A DNA stretch of 64,000 nt, from contig JAKUDP010000002.1 in assembly GCA_022570795.1 (NCBI GenBank), forward strand, positions 930,001 through 994,000, written 5' to 3'. This document shows positions 45,948-57,197 of the stretch, piece after piece (position 1 is the stretch's first letter; every line of letters begins with the position of its first letter). Source of the DNA: Sphaerulina vaccinii. Lineage: Eukaryota; Ascomycota; Dothideomycetes; Mycosphaerellales; Mycosphaerellaceae. The notes under the pieces are model-generated. The model worked only from the letters and a program-made list of their open reading frames with translations. It was not told the origin of the DNA and ran no database searches. The translations under genes were made by a program, and so were the position numbers.

Positions 45948-46361
45948 TCACATAGCAACCCTCCGGATCCTGATCGGCCCATCCAGGTCCACAATCGTGA
46001 CATCCTCCCCAATGACCTTTCCCTTCCTCAAGATCTCACAATCGCCAAACTCTCTCAACTCAAAAGCCAGCTCATACACTGCAGGCAACACTTCCTCCCA
46101 CTTCTCATACCCCAACTCAGCCAGCTCGGTCTTCTTCAACTGCTTCGCGACTTCACTCGGCTTGAACACTTCAGGCGGCTCCGTATGATCGAGCATCTGC
46201 GTGAAAGCTCTCTTGACAGGCTCACTGATTGAAGCATCTGTAGAGCGTGCTGGGCCTTTGGGCTGGATGCCCCAGAACCATTCATACCATGTCTGCGTCG
46301 GGAGGCGAGATGAGGAGGCGTATTGTTTGAGTTGGGCGTCGCGGTCTATGCGGGCGTCCAT
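45948..46361 (-). CDS. DUF3253-like small protein (137 aa)
   Basis: Single exon, ATG at 46361. The N-terminal half contains TQTWYEWFWGIQPKGPARST; the C-terminal half has the layout of DUF3253 proteins: a helix with KPSEVAKQL, then WEEVLPAVYELAFELREFGD, then EILRKGKVI and a terminal GPIRIRR. That family is a small predicted winged-helix-like domain of unknown function found in bacteria and fungi. No signal peptide or membrane segment. Family assignment rests on the pattern of the last ~75 residues and is moderate. Confidence 0.65.
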   Translation of the reverse strand: MDARIDRDAQLKQYASSSRLPTQTWYEWFWGIQPKGPARSTDASISEPVKRAFTQMLDHTEPPEVFKPSEVAKQLKKTELAELGYEKWEEVLPAVYELAFELREFGDCEILRKGKVIGEDVTIVDLDGPIRIRRVAM

Positions 46362-46802
46362 TGTAAGGGAGGTGGTTCTGGGAGATGATTGCGATGTTAG
46401 TGGAAGAGTTCAATAGTAGAGGTGTAAGTTGAACAAGTGAAAGAAGTCCGTAGTGGATCCCACCACTTACACAATCACGTCTGCCAAGTCTTGTGCTCGA
46501 CTTGGGCAAGACTTCAGCTTCGACTTCATCTTCTTGACTTCCACCACATGGCTGACAACCCGAGGACATCTTCTACTACTTCACAGTGTCTCGGAGATCT
46601 GGAGAGCATGAGATCACGATATGAGCATCCTAGCATTCGACATCACATGGCCGACTGAAACCACGGCTTCCTGGACCATGAGTCTACATATCCTAGCTTG
46701 GAGGATTAGGCCTATCGGCGACTGGCATCCATATGTTGATATGAGAAAGACCTAATATGGACAGTGCAGAGCTCGCGGCAGTACTTTGATATCATTCTCT
46801 GC

Positions 46803-47491
46803 ATGCTACACCTCAAGGCGCATGTTCTTGCGAGCAGACTACCTGACCCGACGAAGTCCACACACGCCTGTGCACCGATCAGGAAGATGTCAGAGAACGC
46901 TCCCATTGTCGACTGGTACAAGGCATCAACGGAGGCCTGACTGCAGACCTACACTTCAACAGCGGATCGAGAACGTTACACAAGGCCTGGAAGGACCTGA
47001 CTTCCTCCTCAGAAATACCAGCCATACCGATATGGATAGGAAATACATTTGCGGCAATCGCAAGTCCTCAGACATTGCCAGGCGACATCCTGTTCAGAGC
47101 ATACCCTTTCTGGCTGATACTGCGCAGTACAGAACACATGATTACCTTTGAAATAGTCGGCCAAGCATGGATGGGTCCTGCACAGCTATGTGCGAATGAT
47201 GCCAATAAGTGCAAGTGCACAAATCAGACAGGCCTTGCACCTCCATTTCACAAACATGTCTATGCCAGTATTTCGGCTACAATGAGCTTTGAGGACTTGT
47301 GCGTGCTGGAAGCTTATCGGAGACGAGCTGGCACGTGGAAGCCAGATGCTAAAGATGATGGCAATCGAGGAGGAGAATACCTCAAGGCGCAGCCGACGAA
47401 GACCAAGTTGTCATCGTATGCTGTTTTGGATGAAAGATGTGGCCTGGTGTATGACAGAACATCAGGTGCATTTGTTGCAGCCAATAGCTGA
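46803..47491 (+). CDS. Possible unrecognised gene, structure uncertain
   Basis: One frame is open from 46847 to the stop at 47491 (215 codons), with coding-like stretches such as IPAIPIWIGNTFAAIASPQT and RAYPFWLILRSTEHMITFE, but its first in-frame ATG is only at 47138. An upstream ATG at 46803 in another frame opens MLHLKAHVLASRLPDPTK and could be joined to it by an intron ending at a strong CTGACTGCAG site (46942); the donor would be weak. I do not recognise the protein. It may be chance or decayed sequence. Confidence 0.25.
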
Positions 47492-47994
47492 CTTGACAGA
47501 CGCTGAACTGTAGATGGCTACAGCAGAAGCTGGCTGTCTGCTGTTCTCGGCTAACGCACCACGAATCTACTTCCACTTCTCCTTCTTACACCAAGCCGTA
47601 TGTCAACAATCACATATGTTTGCACTATTCCAGATTCAGGTATTCCTATCTATCCTTACCATGGACTTCCCGGGCTCTCGTTATCACCAAGAGACACAAG
47701 TCTCCGGCTAGTGCACATAATCTCAGCTCGGCTATGGCACCTCCACATATTCGGCAACTCGCCACTGCGAACCCTGATCTTGGCATGCGAATGAGCGGAA
47801 TCGGTATCAGCATCATTGATGGGTGGTGCACTGGCTTGCTACGCCTATCTTGACTTCACTACATCAAGCTGGCATACAGGAAGTATTGCGATACAAGACA
47901 TATACACAGCGGTATTCAAGCACCTGCAAGCACGAACGTTCCGGGAAGTACAAGCCAATTACGGATTTGAGAACAATTCGACAGCATCAGCAGT
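47492..47994. other. Intergenic, no gene seen
   Basis: Short frames only; directly upstream of the DLH/SnoaL-like gene and presumably its promoter. Confidence 0.4.
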
Positions 47995-49362
47995 ATGACC
48001 ACAGTACCAGAATTCGCCTATGGATCGGCACCTCCTACGCCTGTAGCGCCCCAGAAACCAGAAGATGTAGCAGAAGGTGTGACCTTACTCCGGCCATTAT
48101 CACGAAGAGGTCATGGGCCTGGCCTGATCATTCTTGCACCCAATGATGATCGTGCCTCACCTGTCGAGATTGAAGACGGCATTCCTTCACTTCGTATGAA
48201 GTGGGCAGAGGAAGGCTACTGTGTAGTACAGATCCGGCCTAATGCTTCCTCCAGTGCTTTGAAGGCAGCAGTGAAAGCCTTAGAAGGATGTGCCCAGTGT
48301 GAGCCCAAAGAGAAGATGGGCCTCATCTGCTACGATGCCGAAATGTGGTCTAAAGCTGCATCTGCTGTAGAGACTCTCAAAGATCGTATCGTTGTCGCAG
48401 CTCTCTACGCGAAAGTTTCGCAGTACAAGCAACTTTCATCACAGGCATCTGTGCCTACCATATACCATTTGGCTGGCAAATCCGAGACGACATCAAAGGC
48501 AACGCCAAATAGCAAGATCTACGAGTATGCCACTACAGAGTCTAGCGCTTTTCCTGTACCATTCTACGAGGACTTCCACTATGCTACTGAAGCGGTATCC
48601 CACTCCAGGAATCTCGCTTTCTTGAAGGCAGCCATGAATGGACCATACTTTGATCTGGAACTGCTCTGGGATGAGCATACATACTACGAGTTCGAGAATC
48701 GAAGTGTTGAGCATACGATGGCAACGATGGTGGAGGAGCCTTATGTAAACCACGTCCCTACAGTAAGTACTACCGTACGGCCGACCGAATTGTACCGACT
48801 GACACTCCCAATAGCTTACTGGCGGCATTGGACGCAAGAACTTGACGAACTTCTATCGCGACCACTTCATCTTCAGTAATCCGGACGATACTGCACTAGA
48901 AATTATTAGCCGGACAGTTGGCATTGATCGCGTTGTTGATGAGTTCATCTACAAGTTCACGCATGACAAAACACCAGATTGGCTGTAAGCATGCTTATCC
49001 GATGTGACATGAATCTTATGACTGACACTGTTGATAGCTTCCCCGGCATACCCCCAACATACAGATACGTCGAGATTCCCATGATGGCAGTCGTGAACAT
49101 TCGAGGTGATCGCCTCTACCACGAGCACATCAGCTGGGACCAAGCTACCGCTCTAAGGCAAGTTGGTGTACTGCCGGAGAAGTTGCCGTTTACTGTTGAG
49201 CTGCCACAGGCAAATGGCCACGTTAATGGGAATGGCGTTGCGAAGTCAAAGAACTATGAGGTGATCCTGCCTGTCACGGGTAATGATACCTCAAACAAGA
49301 TGAGGGACAAGAACTCTGTTGCTTCGAATGCTATGTTTGAATACAGGGCGAGAGAGGTATGA
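47995..49362 (+). CDS. Dienelactone-hydrolase-like plus SnoaL-like protein (420 aa)
   Basis: Exons 47995-48762, 48815-48984, 49038-49362; introns (GTAAGT..AATAG with branch CTGAC; GTAAGC..GATAG) restore frame. The N-terminal ~240 residues resemble a carboxymethylenebutenolidase/dienelactone hydrolase fold, but the nucleophile elbow reads MGLICYDAEMW instead of GxCxGG, so activity is doubtful. The C-terminal ~150 residues are SnoaL/NTF2-like (LTGGIGRKNLTNFYRDHFIF, IGIPPT-type strand, GDRLYHEHISWDQATALRQ). This two-domain arrangement is common in fungi. Cytosolic; the reaction is unknown, plausibly lactone or aromatic-ring-fragment chemistry. It is near the FMO/SDR/cupin/esterase group. Confidence 0.8.
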
Positions 49363-50159
49363 TAGCGTGTGGTATCGAGAGACATTATATAACGATTCAG
49401 TGTTCTTCTGGATCTTTCAAAGTTCAGCTTCCGAGTCTGTACATCAAACCCTTCCAATGGGAGCAAAAGAATTCGGTCGCCCTGGCTAGGTGAATGTACA
49501 GTACCCACAGCAACGCCTCAGGACCTGGATTCGAACCTCGAGCTTGGTTAGTGGTATCATTCCGTTAGGCACTTGTTAACTTTAGTGACTTATTAACTAG
49601 ACCACCTGCCCGAAGACGACCGTGACAACCTCGACTACATAATCGCATATAACTGCTAGTCAAGAGGTGAATGGTAGCAGAGTGAATGAGGCTGACCTGG
49701 AGTAGATGTGCCGAGAAGTAAAACCAGCATGGAGTTGTGCGAGAAGAGAGAGGAGAGCATGTCTGTCTCTTGAAGTGTCCTTCTCGTGAAGTGAAGCAAG
49801 TTCCAGCAATGATCTGAGAAGGATGATGCTTCTGTTGCTTCCACCAATGCAGTATACACCAAGCTGCCCCAGATCGAAACAAGAAAACACCTCATGGACC
49901 AGTCTGTTGCTGAGACATCAGATCCTGGAAGTTGAGGAGAACCGTGAAAGCTGCCGTGTACTGGATGAGTACAGGTTCCTGGATGGCAAGGCTGTACTGC
50001 CGTCGTGGCATACTTTCGTGGCTTGCTTCGACTCAGCTGAGAGTCAGACCTCACCTCTTATTCACATAACGTAGAGCAGACGACAAGACTTGTGATATGA
50101 CCACATTTCGGATATATACAAAATATCGCTACACACAACAACGCTCAATCATGAGGCCC
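49363..50159. other. Intergenic, convergent; degenerate tRNA-like box
   Basis: Between two convergent genes. A minus-strand GGTTCGAATCC box (about 49526-49536) with an A-box-like GGTGGTCTAGTTAATAAG near 49605 hints at a decayed tRNA, but the stems do not pair well. Nothing else seen. Confidence 0.35.
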
Positions 50160-51963
50160 TCAAGCCTTAGTCGCACCATGCTTCTCAACCCACTCATCGA
50201 TGAAGCCCTTATAATCCGGAGGCCCATAAGGCTGGTAAACGTCCGCCCAACCCTTCTTACGATTCGCAGTCAGGCCCAAATCCTTCATCATCAGATCCGT
50301 GTATGGAATAGCATCAAACACGAAATCTGGGAGACTCGCGCCATAACCGCAAGGATATCTCCACTTTCCCCATTGTGTGTGAAGCATGATCTCTTTCGTG
50401 ATATCTTCTTCTGTGGTAGCAAGTCGGTCTAGACGACCATCGAGGAAGGCTGAGATCCAAAGAGCCTGGACGGAAGCGCAAATTGATGTTGAGACAGAGG
50501 AGACCATGCCAGCGAAGACGATGTTACGGTCTTGAATGCGAGCTGGGGGAACCATGAAGCGGTATAGTCGGAAAGGATCGTTTCTTGGCTTGAAGTTAAG
50601 GGGTGGCTGTGAGCGTAGCTTTGGGTATAATGATAGAATCTTCTCATCGTATTGCGTTGCGAGTTTGGCTTGCTCTGTGGGTGGATGTTCGAGACCAATG
50701 CCAGCTGTGCCGAAGTTGAGGAAGCGGATCGAAGGCTCCTTTCGCCAACCTGTTGAGCAAACGAGTACGTCCGCTTCTAGGTCGGTGCCATCTGTGAGAT
50801 GCACAGTGTGGTCTGTTAGACGCTCAACATCTGCATTGTGCACTCGGACAGCTCCTGTCCGGACCATGTTGAAGAAGTCTTTGTCGTAGTTGTGGATACT
50901 CAGACCACTGCCAATCCAGAACGCCGGATTCCAAGGCTTGATCTTCGCAAGGTTTTGGTCCTTATCATATCCGTTCGCGGTGACCACTTCTCCTCCAAGA
51001 CCTCCCCAGAACTGGTCGACTATGAAACGTCCTACAGCTGTGCCGTGCAGGAAGTTACGCATCTTGGTTCCCAGCCAACCACCTTCGCCACCCCAGGGAC
51101 ATGGTGAGAACCATTGCATCCATCGTACATGCAGAAGTTGCTCCAGACGCTTCCCGCCCATGACATATGGATATGAGATCCAGACTGGACCATTGCCACT
51201 TGGTCGGATCACCAAATCGACCTCAACGCCTTGCTCAGCGTATGCATAAGCCACATCGAACGCAGACTTGGCGCCTCCAACGACGACCGCTTTCTTCGAT
51301 GTCTTGATAGTCGCACCTTGTCTGCAGAAGTCTTTGGCATGGAAGTATGGTGCATTGAACACTTCCGCTCCAGGGTAGATCGGGAAGTTGGGTGTTGAGG
51401 TAAGTCCAGTAGCTACTATGACCTTTTTCGAATAGATTGTCTTCTGTTTCTCTCCAGATTCAGTCTCGAGTTGCCAGCCGCCATCTGAAGTAGGCTCGAG
51501 CGAATTCACCCTCGTTAGGAATCGTGTTCGTGAGAAGACACCAAATTTCTTGGCGAAGTCTGTGAGGTACTTGTGCAAGACACGGCCTGGCATGTGGTCG
51601 TCGTGTGTAATTCCGTAGTTCTCTGGGATCATGGGAAAGTCGGGATATTCATATGAGCCATGGAGGTTATTGGACTTGAGGCCAGCGTATAACCTGTTCT
51701 CGGACCATGTGCCTCCACAACTGCTCTCTGCTTCGAGGACAAGCACGTCCTCAGCCGGATGCAGCTCGATATATGTCTTGGCGGCTATTGTGAAGTCAAG
51801 TCAGCATCGCAGCTTCCAACATGTCTGATACGTAACACATACCAGCCAACCCGAACCAGCCTGCGAATGATCGTTAGCATTCTGAACACGATGTCAACAC
51901 GTTCTCGAGTGATGGCGTCTTACCGGCTCCGACCACAACCATGTCATGCTTCTCGGCGGCCAT
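50160..51963 (-). CDS. Flavin-containing monooxygenase (FMO-like, 560 aa)
   Basis: An FAD/NADPH-dependent oxygenase. Three exons: 51963-51924, 51860-51843 (only 18 nt) and 51784-50160; introns begin GTAAGA and GTATGT and end CGCAG and AATAG. The tiny exon completes the FAD motif VVVGAGWFGLAAAKTY. Other motifs: CGGTWSENRLYAGL, the FMO fingerprint region as FNAPYFHAKDF (Gly replaced by Ala; final residue Phe, not the Trp of Baeyer-Villiger enzymes), the NADPH motif VVVGGAKSAFDVA and CSTGW near the C-terminal third. No signal peptide. It shares a 755-bp upstream region with the SDR at 52719, suggesting co-regulation. Substrate unknown. Confidence 0.9.
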
Positions 51964-52718
51964 CTTGATTATGTGAGCAATTGTCTCCTGGATGAGTCGT
52001 TTGTCAAGAATTCAGCGATTTCCGTTTCGTATGATGATGTGCTTGATATTTAGCATCTGCCACCAGTCCAATGCTGCCGCCGTGAAGGGGTTCAGATCCG
52101 ATCGTCTGCCTCCTCAATTGATAAGGACTACGACAATGCCACCAGTCAATGGAGGACAGCATCTTCGCTATCTCGGCACTCTCGGTTGCGTACGCACAGC
52201 ACAAGTTCTGGCCCAAAGCCTACACCAAAAGGAGAACAAGTCTCGGTCCGATGTCCTTGTGGGTCTTCTTCACACTCACCCCGCACAGAAATTCGACGCT
52301 TTCGACCTCACCTCCACCAATCCGTTTTCTTGGAGACGCGGACAGACGGTCGACCCGGTAAACTCTGATAGCAGAACTGGTACCTGCGGTGCCAAGCTCT
52401 TCATACATTGGAGAGCAGACAATGTGCCTGCGATAGAGGGACACGGCGGCGGTCCGAGGACTCGTCTTCCAGCAGTCTCTCGTCACAGGTGTCGTACTCG
52501 TCCTTGTAGGATCTTCGGCAGCTCGTCGAAACCACGCGAGTCGCAGTGTCAGAAACGACGATGCGAAAGACGCGGCAGGCGGAGAACTGATATACCGCTG
52601 AGTTGTGACCGACATCGGAACGTAACCAGGAAATCAATAGTAGGAACCATTCCGAAGTCTGGCCGTGAAGATATTGCACCTGAATAACACCTGGAAGCAT
52701 CTCCCAGAAGCTACCGCA
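51964..52718. promoter_or_regulatory. Shared divergent upstream region (FMO / SDR)
   Basis: 755 bp between two divergent start codons. A 231-codon plus-strand frame crosses it without family-like motifs and is taken as chance. No TATA box or recognisable factor site. Confidence 0.45.
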
Positions 52719-53757
52719 ATGGCGTCGAGCATAGCAGCCAAGTTCTCCTTGAAAGGTCGCGGATATGTGGTTACAGGAGGTGCTATGGGCATCGGTAAGC
52801 CAATTGCATTGCTTGCAGGTCGAAAATAATTGACTGACAACTTTCTAGGTTTCAGCATTGCCAAAGACATTGCAGAGTCGGGTGGCGATGTAGCAGTCAT
52901 CGACCTGCGAGACAGTCCTCTTTCAGATGTCTATGGTCTAGCGAAGCAATATGGTGTCAAGACATCCTATCACCAGGCAGACGTTAGCAATGAGGTTAGT
53001 TCTGCTTTACAATACATCTTCTGTGATACCGACTGACCTATCACCCTAGGCGAGCTTGACATCGGCTTTCGAGAAGGCCGTGGAATCATTAGGGAAGGTC
53101 GATGGCATAGTGACTGCAGCTGGAATTGCCATTGACAAGCCTTTTATCGACCAGAAGTGGGAAGAAGTAGAGAAAGTCCTGCAAGTCAATGTAGGATCAG
53201 CCGAAGCCCCCCCCCCGGAGAGAACAACGAAACTAATGGATTCTCGAGGCTCTTGGCTCATTCTTCGCAGCACAACTCGCTGTCAAGCAAATGCAAAAGC
53301 AAGGCACACCTGGCAGTGTAGTCTTCATCGCCAGCATCACAGCCCACGTCAACTTACCTGGCTACCGCATGGCAGGCTACAACGTCTCCAAAGGAGGCGT
53401 CAAAATGCTCTCCAAAGTGTTGTCAGCAGAACTCGCTCCCAAAGGCATTCGAGTCAACTCGATCAGTCCAGCTTTCATCGAGACGAATCAGACTCGTGGC
53501 GCCCGAGAGCACACAACAAAGGCTTGCGGCGATCTGATGCAAACGGCACCTCCACTTGGACGGATTGGACAACCGGATGAAGTCTCTCCGGCTGCGATCT
53601 TCTTCCTCAGTGATGCGGCGGCATATGTAACGGGCGCTGATATTCTGGTCAGTGGCGGCATTCATACTGGACGAGGTGAGTTCAATGGAGTCCTGCTGCA
53701 AGTATTGGAAGCTAATGTGTATCTTCAGGTGGTGATTATGATATGTGTCAAAACTAG
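52719..53757 (+). CDS. Short-chain dehydrogenase, polyol/sorbose-reductase-like (272 aa)
   Basis: Five exons: 52719-52794, 52849-52994, 53050-53190, 53249-53675, 53729-53757; all joins in frame. The third intron contains a C10 run (53207-53216) and ends TCGAG after branch CTAAT. Motifs: TGGAMGIGFSIAKD, GIVTAAGIAIDKPF (NAG position AAG), VFIASITAH, catalytic GYNVSKGGV, and GGIHTGRGGDYDMCQN at the C-terminus. It belongs with fungal SDRs annotated as sorbose reductase, mannitol dehydrogenase or L-xylulose reductase-like. Divergent from the FMO, so a role in oxidising or reducing an alcohol/ketone related to the FMO substrate is plausible (inference). Confidence 0.9.
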
Positions 53758-54057
53758 GATAGATTGCCTGCCCATAACGATCTTCAACGAAGCTCATTAG
53801 TAGTCAGTCCCATCATTTCTAACAATCTCTCGCTTCGTAAGACTGCTGAACTTGACCTGCATTTCGCGATCAGTCGCTCTTTCTCTGATTGGCCAATTCC
53901 TTGGGGTGTCTGCAGAAGGATTTCAGCTCCGTCCGGCGCCGAAAAAGTGCTTTGCTACTAAACACAATGCATTATAGTGTGCGTTGGCATTCTTGTTTCT
54001 ACGAAACTTAAACCTCACCTCAACAACACCTCAACTACACGACGACAACTCTTCACA

Positions 54058-55044
54058 ATGGCAGATTTCGACTGGGATCAAGAACGAGATGTGGTGAGAG
54101 GGCCATTCAGCTTCTTCAACGATACAATGATCTTCGAATCATTGGACGTTGACCAGAGTCAAGCAACGTGAGCATGTAAGCTTGAGATACTTAACAAGGA
54201 GACTGAAGCAAGTTCAGAGCATTGTTGCGAATCACATACAAGGGAAACGATCCTCTACTGAGAAAAGGTCAGTCAAGTGCGAAGCCAGAATTCTACCTAA
54301 CACGTAGTGAGTCTGTTGCGGGACTAGATATCAGAAGTCGGACAGGCATAGCTAATAACGATTTTAAGGTCGTGGCCACCCACTCGTCCCACCACTTCAT
54401 CTACACTTCAAGGTATGCATTGATGTCTATGCGCTCCAGGCCCCTCTCAACTGACCCCGTTCATCTTGTCAGCAAACCGAAACATTCAAAGTCCTCCAAG
54501 GCTCCATCGCCCTAACAATCGGCTACGACGAACAAGAAGTCTTCGTTCGTCAAGGTGATGGACCTTTTGATGTACCACCCTGGTTACCGCATACACCTTA
54601 CTGTTACGGCGGAAAAGAAGATACGATTGTTCTGATAAGAGCACATCCAGCTGCCGATGCGGATCCTCTGGGGGCGTTGTTCTTTGAGCATTTGTTTAAG
54701 TGAGTCGTACTTTTCTATCATATCAACTCGGATATTGTGGTTGACAAGGACTCGAACAGACACTTGGATGAAGCATTTCGAGCAAAGAAAAGTCCGGATG
54801 TGGTACAGGTTATGGTGATGCAGTGAGTACACCATAGTTCGTGATCTGTGTTGGAATACGGCTGACTTTGGTACATAGACATGCCACTGATTCTGCACTT
54901 GTGATGTTTCCCGGCGCGACATGGATGGGAAGTTTGCGATGGCAGGTCCCTTGGTTGCTACAAGCGGGAGTTGCACATGTTGCAAGCTATTTTGGCTATA
55001 CGCCTGAGATCAAGAAGTATATGCTTGATGAGAAGAAGGCGTGA
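54058..55044 (+). CDS. Cupin-fold protein (219 aa), six exons
   Basis: Exons 54058-54167, 54218-54267, 54369-54412, 54473-54699, 54760-54822, 54879-55044. Every junction restores frame and all five introns are GT-AG (50-101 nt). The spliced protein has a cupin-type metal motif region (GHPLVPPLHLHFK), then VLQGSIALTIGYDEQEVFVR and PPWLPHTPYC, matching the two cupin motifs in order. The C-terminal ~70 residues are helical (GSLRWQVPWLLQAG, TPEIKKYMLDEKK). No signal peptide. Fungal relatives are uncharacterised cupin-domain proteins, possibly dioxygenase- or isomerase-like. It is tail-to-tail with the carboxylesterase, 185 bp apart, and belongs to the FMO/SDR neighbourhood. Confidence 0.82.
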
Positions 55045-55229
55045 GTGGGCTTCATGGTCCTTATGCGGCTGGAAGGACAGATAGACACAAACATGGAGAT
55101 CTGAAGGACTGACGATGTTTGAGAATCCTTCAAGCCACTATGCGGCACTGTGTAGCTGGTGGCATTGCTTATGGGTGAGCTGTGCCTATGTGGCGTCAAG
55201 CTTTTCACACTTCTTTTCTCCATGCAGAA

Positions 55230-57134
55230 CTACCGTCTATAAAGCAGCGCATGATCCAGAATCCATCTAATTCCCTCACTCCTGAACGTATCAGCCTCCA
55301 AGAAAGCCAGCGTAGTCACATTGGCATCCCACACGATATTCTGCGGCTCGTCAAGAGAATACTTCGGCCAGATCGGAGCACTCGCTGGCTTCGTGATCTC
55401 GTAATTGGGGTCAAGATCATATATGAAGCTTGCCCAAGACTTGCTCATATAGTCTGCGAGGTCATAGAAGCTCTTCGTCTTGTTCTGGAAAGGATTGACA
55501 GTGCCATGTTCTGCATCGTACCCGAGACCTTGGGTGTTGTCGAACACAAATGCGACTTCCTGGAAGTGAGTGACACCCGTCAAGGAACTCAGACCAGCTG
55601 GAATCGTGTTGAATCTGTAGCTGTATGCTGGGATGCCGTTCGCCGCCCATGTCTCGACCGCTCCGCGGCGGTTGGCAATCATGATTGCATCGCCTGCGTA
55701 AGCTGCGGTACGTCTATACTGCGCACCATATGAAGCAGGATAAGTGAAGTTGCCGATCTCTGCCACAGGCGGAATGAAGTAGCTTGGCTCGTTAGGATAT
55801 GCTGTGAGAACCTCCTCCGCCCAGCTTGCCGGGACGTTAGCTCCAGTTGAGCTGTTGGAAATATAAGCCAGGAATTCATCGTCGGTATCGATGCCTTGTG
55901 GTCCAAAGGCAGTCCCTTCATCGGTATTCGCTCCATCGAGGATCGGAACCTTCACGAAGGCGCCTTCTGCAAGTTGGATTGATGCCCATCGCTGAATGAA
56001 GTCGCCATCAACGATTGGATCCCAGCCCCCAGTAAGAGTTGAGTTGTTGGTGAAGATGCTTGCAAGTGAGTCTGATGGTACGCCACGCAGGCAGGCAAGC
56101 GTGTCCACTGCCGCGGTGCAGTTTGTCGCCTCGACCAAGCCATCGTATAGTGGTTGATAGTCTGCTGCCGACTTGTAGCTGCCGTAGTTGACTGGGTTGC
56201 CACTCTGCATGATACCAGCTCGGAAGATGCCATCGTCGCGACCATTGTAAGCTGTCAGATGCCATCCGACACTGGCAGCACCTGCCGACTCTCCCCATAT
56301 TGTGACTTCGTCTTTGTTGCCACCAAATGATCCAATGTTGTCGTTAAGCCAGTGCAATGCCAAGCGCTGGTCTCTAAGGCCAATGTTCGTCTGACCACTG
56401 CCACTGACCTCTTGAGAGGCCAGGAATCCCCAAGCACTAAGTCGGTAGCCGATCGATGCTGCAATGATTGGTTTGCCAATCTCGATGCTGTTCTGGACTA
56501 TGAAAGTGAGGTTGTAGCGTTCGTCTCTCGTGCCGCCTTCATATAGTCCGCCACCCTGCATATCGTCAGTAAGGACTCTCAGCACAAGTCGAGTTGGACT
56601 GCCTACGTGGATCCACACTCCCACAGGAAGTGATTCGTTCTCGTAGCCGGAAGGTCTGACAACGTTGAGGTACAGGCAGTCCTCTGACTGTCTAGATGGA
56701 CATCAGCGTACATCTACGAGAGATGGTTACATCGGGATATTAGACGTACGGGTAGCCGGTTTGATCACCCTAGGATTGTATTGTCAGCCAATAATGAAGT
56801 GACGATTGAGCCACGATACGGAACTCACTCCATATCCGTAACATTCTGGCGCGTATTCAGTCGCTTCGTAAACACCGTCATACGTTGTATTGATGCTCTG
56901 TGGGTTGCGAAATCGAAGCTGGTCTACTGGTGGCTGTGCGAATGGGATGCCCAAGAAGTAGTCCTGACCATAGTTTGATTTGTGTACTCCAGAGATGGTT
57001 CCATTTTTGACTGTCACGCTCGGTGTGCCATATGAGGTCGCAGTCTGTCGTCGATATGGTACCTGAGCATGAGGAACTGCTGAAGCGAGGCTAATGAGCC
57101 CTGCAGCAGCAACAAAGGATTTCATGACAGCCAT
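55230..57134 (-). CDS. Type-B carboxylesterase/lipase, secreted (578 aa)
   Basis: Exons on the minus strand: 57134-56829, 56769-56750 (20 nt), 56691-56607, 56555-55230. The last intron (56606-56556, 51 nt, GTAGGC..TGCAG with branch CTGAC) is in frame without a stop; removing it restores VGVWIHGGGLYEGG, the oxyanion-hole motif. Catalytic set: Ser in TIWGESAGAASVGWH, Glu/Asp region DEGTAFGPQG, His in GVTHFQEVAFVFDN. Other hallmarks: SEDCLYLNVVRP and NIGLRDQRLALHWL. Signal peptide KSFVAAAGLISLASAVPHAQ. The start at 57134 is chosen because a TATA box lies at 57191-57197, too close to upstream ATGs. An extracellular ester hydrolase of unknown substrate. Confidence 0.9.
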
Positions 57135-57190
57135 GATGAGTAGAGTCGAGGATCGCACGTGGAGTGTGGCATGCGTGGTCGCCATGGCCA

Positions 57191-57197
57191 CTTTATA
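57191..57197 (-). promoter_or_regulatory. TATA box of the carboxylesterase
   Basis: The minus strand reads TATAAAG at 57197-57191, 57-63 nt upstream of the ATG at 57134. This position rules out the in-frame ATG at 57185 as a normal start. Confidence 0.55.

Noticed and set aside
49500..49620. tRNA-like A and B boxes on the minus strand
   Set aside because: Best fold has mismatched T-stem, a long D-loop and no proper anticodon stem; at most a tRNA relic.
51992..52687. 231-codon plus-strand frame between FMO and SDR
   Set aside because: No conserved motif, Arg/Ser-rich chance-like composition, no ATG-led family similarity, and it lies in what must be a divergent promoter.
53207..53216. C10 homopolymer as a possible frameshift or slippage site
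   Set aside because: It lies inside a well-supported intron, so it has no coding effect.
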